Positions 1 to 8,871 of a DNA stretch of 64,000 bases are shown here, in pieces. Each line of letters starts with the position of its first letter. Within the stretch, counting starts at the first letter, position 1. The notes under the pieces are model-generated. The model ran no database searches, was not told the origin of the DNA, and saw only the letters and a list, made by a program, of their open reading frames with translations. Location of the stretch: the NCBI RefSeq assembly GCF_003892345.1, contig NZ_RRUE01000002.1:1506619-1570618 (forward strand). Direction: 5' to 3'. The translations under genes and the position numbers were made by a program. Origin of the DNA: Lautropia dentalis (lineage in GTDB: Bacteria > Pseudomonadota > Gammaproteobacteria > Burkholderiales > Burkholderiaceae_E).

Positions 1-745
1 CTTGCAGCTGGCCGGCATGGGAGCCTGTGGCCCGGCTGGCCCGCAGGACGGCCAACCCTTGGGTGTACTCGATGATGTCGCCATGGCAGCGGGTATGGGC
101 ATCGTTCAGTTCACGCACCACTTTTTGCTGCTGGGGCCGGCGCCAGCGATGCAGCGGAATGATAGCTGGGAATACCAGCAGCATGGCCAGTCCCAGTTTC
201 CAGTCCCATAACAGGGTGGCTAGTGCGGAAACCAGGGGCGTGACGACGCCGTTGATGAGGCCTCCGCAGATCGTCAGGGTGTAGTTGAGGTTCTCATCGA
301 CGTTGCCGAGCAGTACAGCACTGAGCTCTCCAGTGCGCCGGCTCTGCAGCTTCAGTAGAGGCATGCGGCGCAGCTGTTCACCCAGTCGGGTGCGTAGGTT
401 GTGGATGGCGTCGGCTTGCATGCCATCGTAGTCGAAATCCTGGGCCTGCCAGCGTAGGGTTTGCACGGTCAGCGTCAGCAGCAGGATCAGAACGAGCCAA
501 AGTAGGGCTGTGTGCCAGTTGGGTGTGTGCCCGTCCAGCAGTGCTTGGAAAAGAGGAATGATGCACGCCAGCGCCAGCCCATGTAGGATGGCGGCGGTCA
601 GAATCATCCACAGAGAACGGGCGAAGGCGCGGCTGTGCGGCTGAGCTGAGCGCAGCAGCTGCCGCAGGGTTTCACGCCAAGGGGTAATATGGGTATGCTG
701 CACATCCGGTTGGCTGGCTTGGTGGGTGGCTGTGCGATGGTTCAT
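1..745 (-). CDS. ABC half-transporter, membrane domain (3' part cut by window edge)
   Basis: 248 codons are readable from an ATG at 745 to the window edge. They encode a transmembrane domain of the exporter-fold ABC type: an N-terminal tail, two hydrophobic helices near residues 45-65 and 75-100, then the cytoplasmic loop. The ATPase half lies outside the window. It sits 67 bp downstream of a second half-transporter on the same strand, as ybtP and ybtQ (or pchH/pchI) pair in yersiniabactin and pyochelin loci, so a heterodimeric ferric-siderophore transporter is the best inference. Codon use is less GC-biased than the neighbours (frequent CTA), which hints at foreign origin. The substrate cannot be read from the sequence. 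Confidence 0.75.
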   Translation of the reverse strand, partial: MNHRTATHQASQPDVQHTHITPWRETLRQLLRSAQPHSRAFARSLWMILTAAILHGLALACIIPLFQALLDGHTPNWHTALLWLVLILLLTLTVQTLRWQAQDFDYDGMQADAIHNLRTRLGEQLRRMPLLKLQSRRTGELSAVLLGNVDENLNYTLTICGGLINGVVTPLVSALATLLWDWKLGLAMLLVFPAIIPLHRWRRPQQQKVVRELNDAHTRCHGDIIEYTQGLAVLRASRATGSHAGQLQ

Positions 746-811
746 GGTGGGGTGAATCTTGGGTTGTCCGCGAAGAGACTCTGCGCCGATGAGAGGGTCC
801 GTCACGGGGAG

Positions 812-2683
812 TCAATCGACGGGAATCTGCAGGCTCCATTGCCCGGCATCCTGACCGCTCTGCCAGAGGCGCGCATAGACGCCGTGGCGCTGCAGCAGCT
901 CGTCATGCCGCCCCTGTTCGGCCAGGCGCCCCTGGTCGAAGACGAGGATCTGGTCGGCGTTCTGGATGGTGGCCAGCCGGTGGGCCACCATCAGTACGGT
1001 CTTGCCGTGCATCAGGGCCGAGAGGGCGCGGACCAGGGCTGCCTCGTTTTCGGGATCGGCAAAGGCGGTGGCCTCGTCCAGCACCAGAATGGGACGGTTC
1101 TGCAGGATGGCGCGGGCAATGGTGATGCGCTGGCGCTGTCCGCCCGACAGGAAGGTACCGCGCTCGCCGGCATGGGTCTCGTATCCCCTGGGCAGGGCGC
1201 TGATGAAGTCGTGGGCCTGGGCGGCCCGGGCGGCGGCGATCACGTCGTCCATCGGGGCGTCGGGGCAGCCGAGGCGGATGTTGTCGGCAATGCTGGTGGC
1301 GAAGAGGAAAGTGTCCTGAAAGACGAAGGCCACCTGCTGCATCAGGGTGTCGGCGGTCATGTCCCGCACGTCCGTGCCGCCCACCCGCACGCGGCCGGCG
1401 TCCACATCCCAGAAGCGCGGGATGAGGCGGGCCACGGTGCTCTTGCCAGCGCCGGACGGGCCGACCAGGGCGGTGATGGTGCCGGGGGCTGCGGTGAAGC
1501 TCACGTCCTGCAGGGCAGGGATGTCGGCCCTGTCGGCTGTACGGGTGTCAGCCGGTGTTCCCGCGCCAGGTACCGACGGTCCTTCGGCCTTTTCGTAGTT
1601 GAAACTGACGTGCTCGAACACGACGCTGGCGTCGCCGGGCTGCTGGCCCGGGGCCGGAACCTCGGGCAGTAGTGGCTCAGCCAGGATCTGCTGGATGCGC
1701 TCGACGCTGATCAGGGTCTTCTGGACCAGGTGATGCAGGCTCATCATTGGCAGGATGGCTTCGGCCAGGCCGGCACCGATCAGCAGCGCGGCGATCCAGG
1801 TGCTGAAATCCTGGGTGTCGTGGGCAAACTTCCAGCCGCCTATCCACAGCAGCACGGTGAGTGTGGGCAGAGTGGAGAGAATGGCGAGCGAAAATCGCGA
1901 TGAGAAACGCATGCTGACATACCAGTCTTTCAGCACTTTCAGGTAGTTGAGCAGGGCGCGCTGGTAGCGGCCGAAGCTGGTGCTGCCGGTGTCGAAGGTG
2001 CGCACGACCGGCATGGCCTGCACGAATTCGACCACGGCGGCTGCTACCTGTTCACGGGCAGCGTTATAACGCTCACTGATTTCACGGCTGTTGCGCATGA
2101 CCATCGCCATAATGGCGAAGCCCATTACGGGCACCGCCAGGGCCGCCAATGCCAGCGGCAAGTCGAGCCAGAACAGTACTATGGTAGCGATGATGGGGGA
2201 TGCATAGGCACGGGCCACCATAGGGGTGGAATCAGCCACGAAAACATGCAACGCTTTCACGTCGTCGTGAATGACCTTGGCGATCTGCCCGGCACCGAGT
2301 GTCTGCACCCGTCCCAGCGGCAGGTGGGCGATGTGGTCGGCCAGCCGGGTACGCAGGATGGCTTCCAGCCGGAAGGCCGCGTAGTGCGAATGCCGGAAGG
2401 CCGCCTGGCGCAGCAGGAAGGCGCCCACGGTACTGGCCAGCAGGCCGGTCATCAGCGCCCAGGGCCAGGCGTGTGGGGTCGTCAGCAGGGCGTGCAGCGT
2501 GAATGCCACCAGGGCCAGTGACAGGACCGAAAGGGCCGAGCCGCCAATGGCCAGCGCCATGGCAAAGCGGATGCCGCCGCGCACCGGATCCATGATGCGC
2601 CAAGGGCTGCGGTCCCGCCGGGAAGGCTGCACGCCGGACAGGCCGTCGCGGCGCTGCGGGGAGGAAGAAGGGGTATCTGCCAT
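812..2683 (-). CDS. ABC half-transporter, permease-ATPase (YbtP/YbtQ-like)
   Basis: 623 residues, the usual length of a fused membrane-ATPase half-transporter. About six membrane helices fill residues 30-320. The ATPase domain follows, with Walker A GPSGAGKST near residue 400, signature LSGGQRQR, Walker B ILVLDEAT and a switch histidine in MVAHR. A short polar insert separates the two domains (about residues 345-390). The locus around it (AraC regulators, TonB receptor, RhtX-like MFS, second half-transporter) is that of siderophore import by inner-membrane ABC exporter-fold proteins, as YbtPQ do for yersiniabactin. The family assignment is firm; the siderophore role is inferred from context. 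Confidence 0.85.
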   Translation of the reverse strand: MADTPSSSPQRRDGLSGVQPSRRDRSPWRIMDPVRGGIRFAMALAIGGSALSVLSLALVAFTLHALLTTPHAWPWALMTGLLASTVGAFLLRQAAFRHSHYAAFRLEAILRTRLADHIAHLPLGRVQTLGAGQIAKVIHDDVKALHVFVADSTPMVARAYASPIIATIVLFWLDLPLALAALAVPVMGFAIMAMVMRNSREISERYNAAREQVAAAVVEFVQAMPVVRTFDTGSTSFGRYQRALLNYLKVLKDWYVSMRFSSRFSLAILSTLPTLTVLLWIGGWKFAHDTQDFSTWIAALLIGAGLAEAILPMMSLHHLVQKTLISVERIQQILAEPLLPEVPAPGQQPGDASVVFEHVSFNYEKAEGPSVPGAGTPADTRTADRADIPALQDVSFTAAPGTITALVGPSGAGKSTVARLIPRFWDVDAGRVRVGGTDVRDMTADTLMQQVAFVFQDTFLFATSIADNIRLGCPDAPMDDVIAAARAAQAHDFISALPRGYETHAGERGTFLSGGQRQRITIARAILQNRPILVLDEATAFADPENEAALVRALSALMHGKTVLMVAHRLATIQNADQILVFDQGRLAEQGRHDELLQRHGVYARLWQSGQDAGQWSLQIPVD

Positions 2684-2717
2684 GGTGGTGCCTGTGCGTG
2701 GTGCCTGATCCGTTGTT

Positions 2718-3557
2718 TCAGCCCTGCCTGTCGGGCAGCTGTAGCCAGCACACGCCCGGTACCCTGTTCATCAGGCGCGGCAGGTGTTTTTCGGCAAAGG
2801 GCACGAACCAGTGCCAGAAGCCGCGCGGATACAGGAAGGTGACGTTGTGCACTTCCACGGGCTGCTCCAGCCAGCGCGAGAACAGTGGCGTGAGCTGGTC
2901 ACGGTCCAGGCCCCAGGGCATGGGTGGGGTGCGGTAATGCTTCGTTTTCATCCAGCCCTTGTCGCTCATCGTCTTTCTGGACAGGAAGGTGTTCAGATAA
3001 TCGAACATCAGCAGTGCACCGGGAAAGCGCCTTGCCATGGCTTTGGTCAGGGTGCCGACCTCGTCTTCGGTGAAGTACATGAAAAGCCCCTGGGCGGCGA
3101 TGAATACCGGTCGATCCGGTGGTACGGCATCGAACCAGGCGGTATCGAGTGCGCTGAGCGGGATGTGCAGATGGCGTTCATCGGGCTGGATGAAGCGCTC
3201 GCGCAGGGCGATGGCTTCGGGCAGGTCCACCGACAGCCAGAGGGACTGGGCATATTCCGGTTCTTCGAAGCGAAAGCGTTCGGTCTCCAGCCCCTCGCCC
3301 AGGTTGACGATGACGCCGTTGGGGTGCTGCTGCAGGAATTCGGCGATTTTCTGGTCGAAGAGCTGCGAGCGCACGCCGTGCGAGGCATCGGCGGGGCCGA
3401 AGCTGCGATCGTAGTCGTAATCCAGCGCGCGGTAGATTTCCAGACATTTGGGGTCGTGGATGCAGCCGTCGGGGCGTGCCGCTTCGCTGGCGCGGTTGTG
3501 CAGGGGCCAGAGGGTGGTTTCGGGGACGCCGGTAAGGTTGGGAACGGTCTGGTTCAT
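2718..3557 (-). CDS. class I SAM-dependent methyltransferase, LCM family
   Basis: 279 residues. The pattern fits the leucine carboxyl methyltransferase (LCM) family: a central VNLGEGLETERFRF stretch forming the SAM-binding loop, VDLPEAI at the second strand and AQGLFMYF after the fourth strand. The start at 3557 is chosen because AGGAGA lies 6 bp upstream; a longer reading frame would run into the repeat-containing spacer. It lies between the MFS permease and the ABC transporters of the siderophore locus. LCM-like enzymes often act on small acidic or peptide-derived metabolites; the substrate here is unknown, and a siderophore-related or detoxifying role is only a guess. Confidence 0.75.
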   Translation of the reverse strand: MNQTVPNLTGVPETTLWPLHNRASEAARPDGCIHDPKCLEIYRALDYDYDRSFGPADASHGVRSQLFDQKIAEFLQQHPNGVIVNLGEGLETERFRFEEPEYAQSLWLSVDLPEAIALRERFIQPDERHLHIPLSALDTAWFDAVPPDRPVFIAAQGLFMYFTEDEVGTLTKAMARRFPGALLMFDYLNTFLSRKTMSDKGWMKTKHYRTPPMPWGLDRDQLTPLFSRWLEQPVEVHNVTFLYPRGFWHWFVPFAEKHLPRLMNRVPGVCWLQLPDRQG

Positions 3558-3640
3558 GTGAGGGTCTCCTGTCGTGGTCAGGAATGGCTCCGGATCAGTG
3601 ATTCGTATGTGAATCATGTGCTGGCTGCCGGGCGTTCCGG

Positions 3641-3669
3641 CATGTGTCATGGACTGGTTCGACACGGTG
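3641..3669 (-). repeat. dispersed intergenic repeat, copy 1
   Basis: Minus strand: GTGTCGAACCAGTCCATGAC followed by ACATGCC. It faces copy 2, which lies 40 bp away. Confidence 0.55.
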
Positions 3670-3708
3670 AACGCTTTCTTGTGCTGTGAATGCTTCTGTG
3701 TATGTGCA

Positions 3709-3770
3709 GTGCCCCCTGCCGGCACATGGCAGGGGCCAGTGCGGGGATAAATGTGTTCATGACGCACGCG
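3709..3770 (+). repeat. dispersed intergenic repeat, long copy 2
   Basis: GTGCC...GGCAC stem, then CCAGTGCGGGGATAAATGTG followed by TTCATGACGCACGCG. It overlaps the last codons of the MFS gene on the other strand. Confidence 0.75.
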
Positions 3771-5091
3771 GGTTTTTCTGAGGGTCTTTCGCCCGGGCAT
3801 TGGCACTGCGCCACAGGCGCGGAATGGCCACGGCCAGCACGATGCTGGCCAGCAGGGCGATGCCCAGTGTGGTGCCATAGCCCGTGGCCGCGGCCAGCTG
3901 CAGGCCGGCGGCGCTGCTGATCAGGATGCCACTGCCGAAGTAGATGCCATTCTGCATGGAAAAGTCGGTGGCCGGGGTGCTGCCGCTGGCGCGTTCCATC
4001 ATCAGGGTGGGCAGCAGCACATCGACCGGGGTGTAGAAGGCCATGTAGGCGGCAATGCACAGCACGATGAGGGCGGTGGGCGCGTGCCGGTTCAGGCCCC
4101 AGTGCATCAGGATCACGGCCAACACGGCAAGGATCTGCGCTCCCAGTACCCAGCGCATGGTGCGTGCCAGGCTCCAGCGCCGCATCAGCAGGCCGATGCC
4201 GCCCATCGACAGGGTGCCGATGAGCACACCGTAGATGTTCAGGTACTGGCCGATCTGCCCCATGCTCCAGCCGGCATCGACCAGCATCGGGGTCATCAGC
4301 CCATAGGCCATGCAGAAGCCGGCATTGGCGGTGGCCACCACCAGCAGCCAGCGCCAGCCGGTGCCGGGCTGCTGCCAGAAGCGCCACAGGCGCTGCCACT
4401 GCTGCGGGATGGTGAGCTGCGCATGAGGGGCAGGCCGGGCGTGGGCGGGCTCGCGGTAGGCGAGGGCCTGGACGAGGGTGAGCGTGTTGAGGGCCGTCAG
4501 GCTCCAGATGGCGGGCTGCCAGCCCCAGTGTTCGACCATGATCAGCACGCCGCCCCCGCCTGCTGCAAAGCCGAGCATGCCGCAGGCCATCTGCAGGGCA
4601 TTGCCCAGGCCGCGCTGGGCGGGGCCGAGCAGCCGGCACGACAGGCCGTCGGCGGCAATGTCCTGTACGCTGGTGAGCAGGGCGATCAGCAGACAGCCGG
4701 TGACGAGGGCGGCCAGCGGCAGGGGCTGCTCCGGTGACATGGGCAGCATACCCAGCCACAGCAGCGTGATGATCAGCAGTGCCTGCATCAGGGCCAGCCA
4801 GATGCCGAAATGGCCGTGCCGGCCAAAGCCGTAGCGGTCCAGTACCGGTGCCCACAGGAACTTGAAGCCGGGCACGATGCCCAGCAGATAGATCCAGCCC
4901 AGCTGTTCCAGCGGGACGCCGCGGCTGCGCAGGATGGCCGTCATGGCCATGTAGAAGAAGCTGCTGGCCACGAACTGGCTGAGGTAGGCACTGCACAGCA
5001 GCGCCCATTCCTGCCGTGACAGGGGCGGGACAGCGGTGCTGTCCCCCACGGTGGTGCCTGTGAAGGTGGAATCCGGGCTCATGATGGTCAT
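3757..5091 (-). CDS. MFS permease, RhtX/FptX/YbtX-like siderophore transporter
   Basis: 444 residues with about 12 hydrophobic helices. Its layout (PLSRQEWALLCSAYLSQF at the first helix, VPLEQLGWIYLLG and APVLDRYGFGRHG in the first loop) resembles the AmpG/RhtX/FptX group rather than drug exporters. FptX and RhtX move ferric siderophores across the inner membrane in Pseudomonas and Sinorhizobium; YbtX sits in the same place in the yersiniabactin island. Its position next to a FyuA-like receptor and AraC regulator supports this role. The last codons and the stop codon lie inside a copy of the dispersed repeat (3709-3770), so the C-terminus may have been remodelled by it. Confidence 0.8.
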   Translation of the reverse strand: MTIMSPDSTFTGTTVGDSTAVPPLSRQEWALLCSAYLSQFVASSFFYMAMTAILRSRGVPLEQLGWIYLLGIVPGFKFLWAPVLDRYGFGRHGHFGIWLALMQALLIITLLWLGMLPMSPEQPLPLAALVTGCLLIALLTSVQDIAADGLSCRLLGPAQRGLGNALQMACGMLGFAAGGGGVLIMVEHWGWQPAIWSLTALNTLTLVQALAYREPAHARPAPHAQLTIPQQWQRLWRFWQQPGTGWRWLLVVATANAGFCMAYGLMTPMLVDAGWSMGQIGQYLNIYGVLIGTLSMGGIGLLMRRWSLARTMRWVLGAQILAVLAVILMHWGLNRHAPTALIVLCIAAYMAFYTPVDVLLPTLMMERASGSTPATDFSMQNGIYFGSGILISSAAGLQLAAATGYGTTLGIALLASIVLAVAIPRLWRSANARAKDPQKNPRAS

Positions 5092-5255
5092 TGTCTGCCT
5101 GCCCCGGTGCCGGTGACGGGAAGACCGGCCCGGGGCAGGAATTTTTTTGGATCAGGCTGGGGACGCGCGTTTTTCCGGGGCCAGGATGGGGGCAGGCGCT
5201 TTTCCGGGATCGGGCCGGGGCGCGCTGCCCCCACGGGCGATGCGTCTTTTTCGTG

Positions 5256-6876
5256 TCAGAAATGGTGCGTGATGCCGATGCCGACGCTGCGCCCCGGTGA
5301 CGGCATGCCGACGGTCAGCGTGGGGCTGAAGTAGTAGCCGTACAGGTCGTAGCGCTCATCCAGCAGGTTGTCGCCCCACAGGTAGACCTCGGTGCTGCCG
5401 CTGGTCACGCCCACATGCAGGTCGATCTTGCGGTAGCTGTCGAGATCGAAGGAGTTCTGCGGGTCGGCGGCGCGCCGGCCCACGTGGCGCACGGTGAGCG
5501 CGGCATCCAGCGTCGGGGCGGCCAGGCCGGCAAAGGCGGGCAGCGGGTGTTCCCACTGCACGCCCAGCAGCACCGAGAGGCGGGCAACGTCGGGCAGCCG
5601 GTTGCCGGCATTCACGTCGCCGGCCGGTGAGGTTGGTTTCGTCGTGGTTGATGGTTTCGCGACCCGTGACCGAGGTGAGCCGTGCCCAGGGCAGGTCGTG
5701 CCGGATTTCCAGGGCGTACTGGTTGATGGCGCGCTCGTTGCCGGCAATGCTGCTGCCGGTGTCGAGGTCCTGGGTGGGCGGGCTGGTGTAGGGGCGCATC
5801 AGCATGGCGCTCTGGTACTTTTTGGCCGTATTGCGCGAGGCGCGCAGCAGGACCTGGGTGGCGGCCTGTGGCTGCCAGAGCAGGCTGGCGCGGGCGTTCA
5901 GGTCGGCCGGGCGGGACAGGGGCCGGCCGGTGGCGCTGTTCTCGTACCAGAGGTCCTGTGCGCTGTGGCGCAGGGCAATGCGGGCGGCCAGGGTGTCGCC
6001 CAGCGGCGTGTTCAGCACGCCTTCGGCCAGATGATGATGATCGTTGCCCAGTTCACCCCGCACGTGTCCGCCGAAGTGGTTGAGCACCGGCGGTGCCGAG
6101 CGCACATCGATGGCGCCAGCAGTGCTGCTGCGGCCAAAGAGGGTGCCCTGGGGCCCCTTGAGCACCTCGATCTGCTCGGCATCCAGGGTGCCGAGGCCGA
6201 CGTTGGAGACGCTGGTGGGCACGCCATCGACATTGACGACGACCGAGTTGTCGTCGGTGCCGGACAGGTAGAGCGAGCCCACGCCGCGGATGCGCACGTT
6301 GGCGCTGTCGGGGCCACCCCACGAGTTCACGTCCACGCCCGGCGTGCCGCGCAGGACATCTTCCATGCGGGTGATGCGGCGGGTTTCCAGATCGACATCA
6401 TCGGTGACGCTGACGGTGAAGGGCAGATCCTTTGCCTTTTCCTCGGCCTTGCGGGCGTGCACGGTGACGTCCGGCAGGGTGGTGGCACGGCCATGGGCAT
6501 GGCTGCTCTGGGCCAGCAGGGGCGTGCCCACCGGCGCCTGCCGTGAAGACGTGCTGCTGCCGGAGACGGCAGGGCTGCCGGCGGTGGCGGCTGCCGGCGG
6601 AACCTGATCGGAGACTTCCTCCGTCCGGGCGCTGGCCGGCATGGCCAGGCAGGCGGCGAGGATGGCCATGAACAGCGGCCGTGGCCGGGCGAACAGCCCG
6701 GACTGCGGGTGCTCGGCTGGTGCGAGGGGCAAGGGGTGTGGCCGGAGCGCATGGTCGGCCTGCCGTGGTGCCCTGGCGGGGGCCTTCCGGGCGTGACGGG
6801 AGACAGGGAACCAGTGAGCCGGTTGCCGGCGAGAGGGCTGCAGGTGTGCGGGCGGGAAGGACGGGGCTTCGGGCAT
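5256..6876 (-). pseudogene. TonB-dependent siderophore receptor (FyuA-like), internal deletion plus frameshift
   Basis: The start at 6876 follows AAAGGAG. The first frame encodes a signal region, the plug domain (LPDVTVHARKAEEK, VDVNSWGGPDSANVRIRGVG, VEVLKGPQGTLFGR-type motif) and the first barrel strands, to about 5628 (roughly 416 residues). The reading then jumps frame into a genuine receptor C-terminus (NAGNRLPDVARLSVLLG through a DNLLDERYDLYGYY segment to the terminal THHF). By comparison with FyuA (about 670 residues), some 200-300 barrel residues between these parts are missing, so one deletion both removed the middle and shifted the frame. The ends resemble FyuA most. No working receptor is expected. 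Confidence 0.85.
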
Positions 6877-6899
6877 GATGGGTCTCCTTTGAATATTGA

Positions 6900-6916
6900 A
6901 TGCAAAGAATTCTCAT
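6900..6916 (-). promoter_or_regulatory. candidate Fur box upstream of the receptor pseudogene
   Basis: ATGAGAATTCTTTGCAT (minus strand) is an imperfect palindrome with the half-sites expected of a Fur box. It lies about 25 bp upstream of the receptor start. Ten of 14 positions fit the 7-1-7 Fur model by eye. Binding is inferred, not shown. Confidence 0.4.
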
Positions 6917-7040
6917 CCTGTTTGGATGCCCCGTTCAGGAAAAACCTGACAGCACCGGGAATTTTTCGTACGTGCCCTGATGATCGTGCAGAGCCTGTTC
7001 AGTACGCCGACGCTGGAGGCGGTGCGCTTCCGTCCTGCGT

Positions 7041-7092
7041 GCGCCATGGACGCATTCGTTCCCGTGCTGGCCACGAATGGGGCCATGACAGG
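7041..7092 (-). repeat. dispersed intergenic repeat, copy 3
   Basis: Minus-strand copy of the window-wide repeat: the core GGGAACGAATGCGTCCATG is followed by GCGCACGC, and it is preceded by a CCTGTCATGGCC stretch. It lies just downstream of the broken AraC gene. Confidence 0.7.
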
Positions 7093-7095
7093 TTC

Positions 7096-7594
7096 TCAGG
7101 CCCGCTGCCGCTGCACGTCCGATGGCGAGAAACCGTGCAGGGCGCGGAAGGCACGGGCAAACTGGCTGGGGCTGGCGTAGCCGACCTCACGGCTCGCGCC
7201 AGTCGGGCAGACCACTGAAGCACCAGATTTCGCCATGCGGGCCGCCCCGGTGCCGGGCGCCGTGCCGGTCGGTCCATTGCACATGGCCGCCCATCATCAG
7301 TTCCAGCACCAGACAGGGCGGAGGGGCTTCGATGACGCCGTTGGTGCGCACCATGTCGTGCTGCAGGCCGGCCTGCAGGCCGCTCACCAGCAGGCCGCTG
7401 TGAAAGGCCTGGGCGGCCAGCTGCCCGTGCCCCAGGACATGGTCGTGAAAACGCGCGCCCACATGCATGGCGTGCATGTCGAGGCTGAAGGCATCCGGCT
7501 GGGGCAGATCGTCCGTGCTGGCCGATTCCTGCTGGATGAACTGCCCGAACATCTGCCGGCCGGGCGAGTCGGTGGGCTGGTCGGGTGTGTTCAT
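7096..7594 (-). pseudogene. second AraC-family regulator, internal deletion
   Basis: The start ATG at 7594 overlaps the stop of the intact AraC gene (TGATG). The first frame matches that paralog's N-terminal domain (compare the shared LMMGG, FSGL and following W.R) and stops at 7187. A different frame then supplies only the end of the second helix-turn-helix (REVGYASPSQFARAFRALHG) and terminates at 7096. Against its intact neighbour about 190-200 residues are missing, including most of the DNA-binding domain. It is therefore a remnant of a tandem duplication of a PchR/YbtA-type regulator. It shows the same kind of damage as the receptor gene next to it. Confidence 0.85.
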
Positions 7595-8661
7595 CACGTG
7601 TCCTCGCGGGATCTGTCGGGATGCACCTCGGAGGGCAGGAAGCCATGCTGCTCCTGGAAGGCCCGGGCAAAGTGGCTGGGGTTGGTGTAGCCGACGTGCC
7701 GGGCGATGGCGTGGATGGGCTCGCGTCCCTCCTCGACCAGGGCCAGGGCGGTGTTCAGGCGCAGCTGGCGCACACAGGCGGCAATGCCCATGCCGGTGCG
7801 TTCGCGAAAGGCACGCTTCAGGTAGCACTCGTTGAGGCCTACACGGCGCGCCAGGTCGCCGATGGAGAGGTTCCGTGCGTACTCGGCGTGGATGATGTCG
7901 AGGGTATCGCTGACCGCACGCTGCCAGCGGTGCCGGCTGCCCGCGGTGGCCTGTTCGGGCATCTCCAGCCAGAGGCCCAGCAGGGTCGTGGCCAGTCCCT
8001 CGATCTGCAGGCGCCGGGCCAGGGTGGGCGGGGTTCTGTCCTGCAGCAGGGCCTGCAGGCGCAGGGCGATGCCGCCCATGGCGGCCGGCAGGTTCTGGGC
8101 GTGGTAATGGGAGGCGGCCCGGGCCGAGTCCAGATAATGCTGGAGGCGGCGGCGCCCTTCGCCATCGGGCAGGTCTTCCTGCCAGCGTGCGAGCAGTTCG
8201 ACCGAGGCCGTGACGTGGGTCTGCGACAGCAGACTGGGCAGCATGGAGGAGCGCTGCCAGTGCTGCAGGCCGGAGAAGGTCCAGAGTTCGTGATGGCGGT
8301 GGCTCTGGTGGGACTGCCCCCGGCCATCGACCCATTCGATGCGGCCACCCATCATCATCTGCAGGCTCACGGCGGGGGCAAACGTGTCGCCGCGGGTGTT
8401 GAGGCGGGTGACGGGCTGGTGCAGGTCGGCCGCCAGCATGCTGGCCATCAGGCCATTGTCGAAGGCCTGCGCGTTCAGGTCGCCCTTGCCCAGCCCCCGG
8501 GAATCGAAGTGGGTGGCAAGGTGGCAGCTGCCGCGGTCCAGCCGGAAGCTGTCGGGCGCAGGCAGGCCCTCCGGGTTCCAGGTGACGTGCCGGATGAAGC
8601 TGTTGAAGAGCTTTCTGCCGGAGGACAGGGCGGTCTGCGGGCCGTGGTCGGGGGCAGTCAT
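7594..8661 (-). CDS. AraC-family regulator, PchR/YbtA-like
   Basis: 355 residues from the ATG at 8661. The last 100 residues form the double helix-turn-helix of AraC proteins (IGDLARRVGLNECYLKRAF and IARHVGYTNPSHFARAF). The N-terminal part (LMMGG-like VSLQMMMGGRIEW, then HHELWTFSGL) fits the PchR type that senses ferric siderophore. A longer start at 8721 exists, but it would place a Fur-like palindrome on the start codon, so the shorter form is preferred. It would activate the receptor and permease genes downstream on the same strand. Its principal target, the receptor, is broken. Confidence 0.8.
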   Translation of the reverse strand: MTAPDHGPQTALSSGRKLFNSFIRHVTWNPEGLPAPDSFRLDRGSCHLATHFDSRGLGKGDLNAQAFDNGLMASMLAADLHQPVTRLNTRGDTFAPAVSLQMMMGGRIEWVDGRGQSHQSHRHHELWTFSGLQHWQRSSMLPSLLSQTHVTASVELLARWQEDLPDGEGRRRLQHYLDSARAASHYHAQNLPAAMGGIALRLQALLQDRTPPTLARRLQIEGLATTLLGLWLEMPEQATAGSRHRWQRAVSDTLDIIHAEYARNLSIGDLARRVGLNECYLKRAFRERTGMGIAACVRQLRLNTALALVEEGREPIHAIARHVGYTNPSHFARAFQEQHGFLPSEVHPDRSREDT

Positions 8662-8706
8662 GGCGCAGGCAGGTGTGTTTCGGGATGGGGGTCCGGAATG
8701 GGGGAA

Positions 8707-8721
8707 ATGAGAACCTATCAT
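8707..8721. promoter_or_regulatory. candidate Fur box upstream of the AraC gene
   Basis: ATGAGAACCTATCAT pairs at five of seven positions as an inverted repeat and has the ATGA/TCAT ends of Fur sites. It lies 46 bp upstream of the preferred AraC start. With the site at 6900-6916 it suggests iron control of the locus. Confidence 0.35.
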
Positions 8722-8776
8722 GGTATGGGGGCGTTGTCAGCCTTCCCTGGTTCCCTGTGGCCCACCCTGATAGGGG

Positions 8777-8808
8777 GTTCAAAGACTCATTCGTCCCTGC
8801 GAAACCTG
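8777..8808 (-). repeat. dispersed intergenic repeat, copy 4
   Basis: Minus strand: CGCAGGGACGAATGAGTC, with a degenerate right end (TTTGAAC in place of CCATGAC). It lies between the divergent AraC and pxpA genes. Confidence 0.55.
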
Positions 8809-8871
8809 CAGGTGCACAATGGATATCTGGTTTGACGTGATGATCAACGATTTCATGCGAAGGACGAACAC

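Noticed and set aside
3647..5008. A 453-codon open frame overlapping the MFS permease in another phase
   Set aside because: Its translation is Arg/His/Pro/Ala-rich without family motifs. It is a GC-driven shadow of the permease gene.
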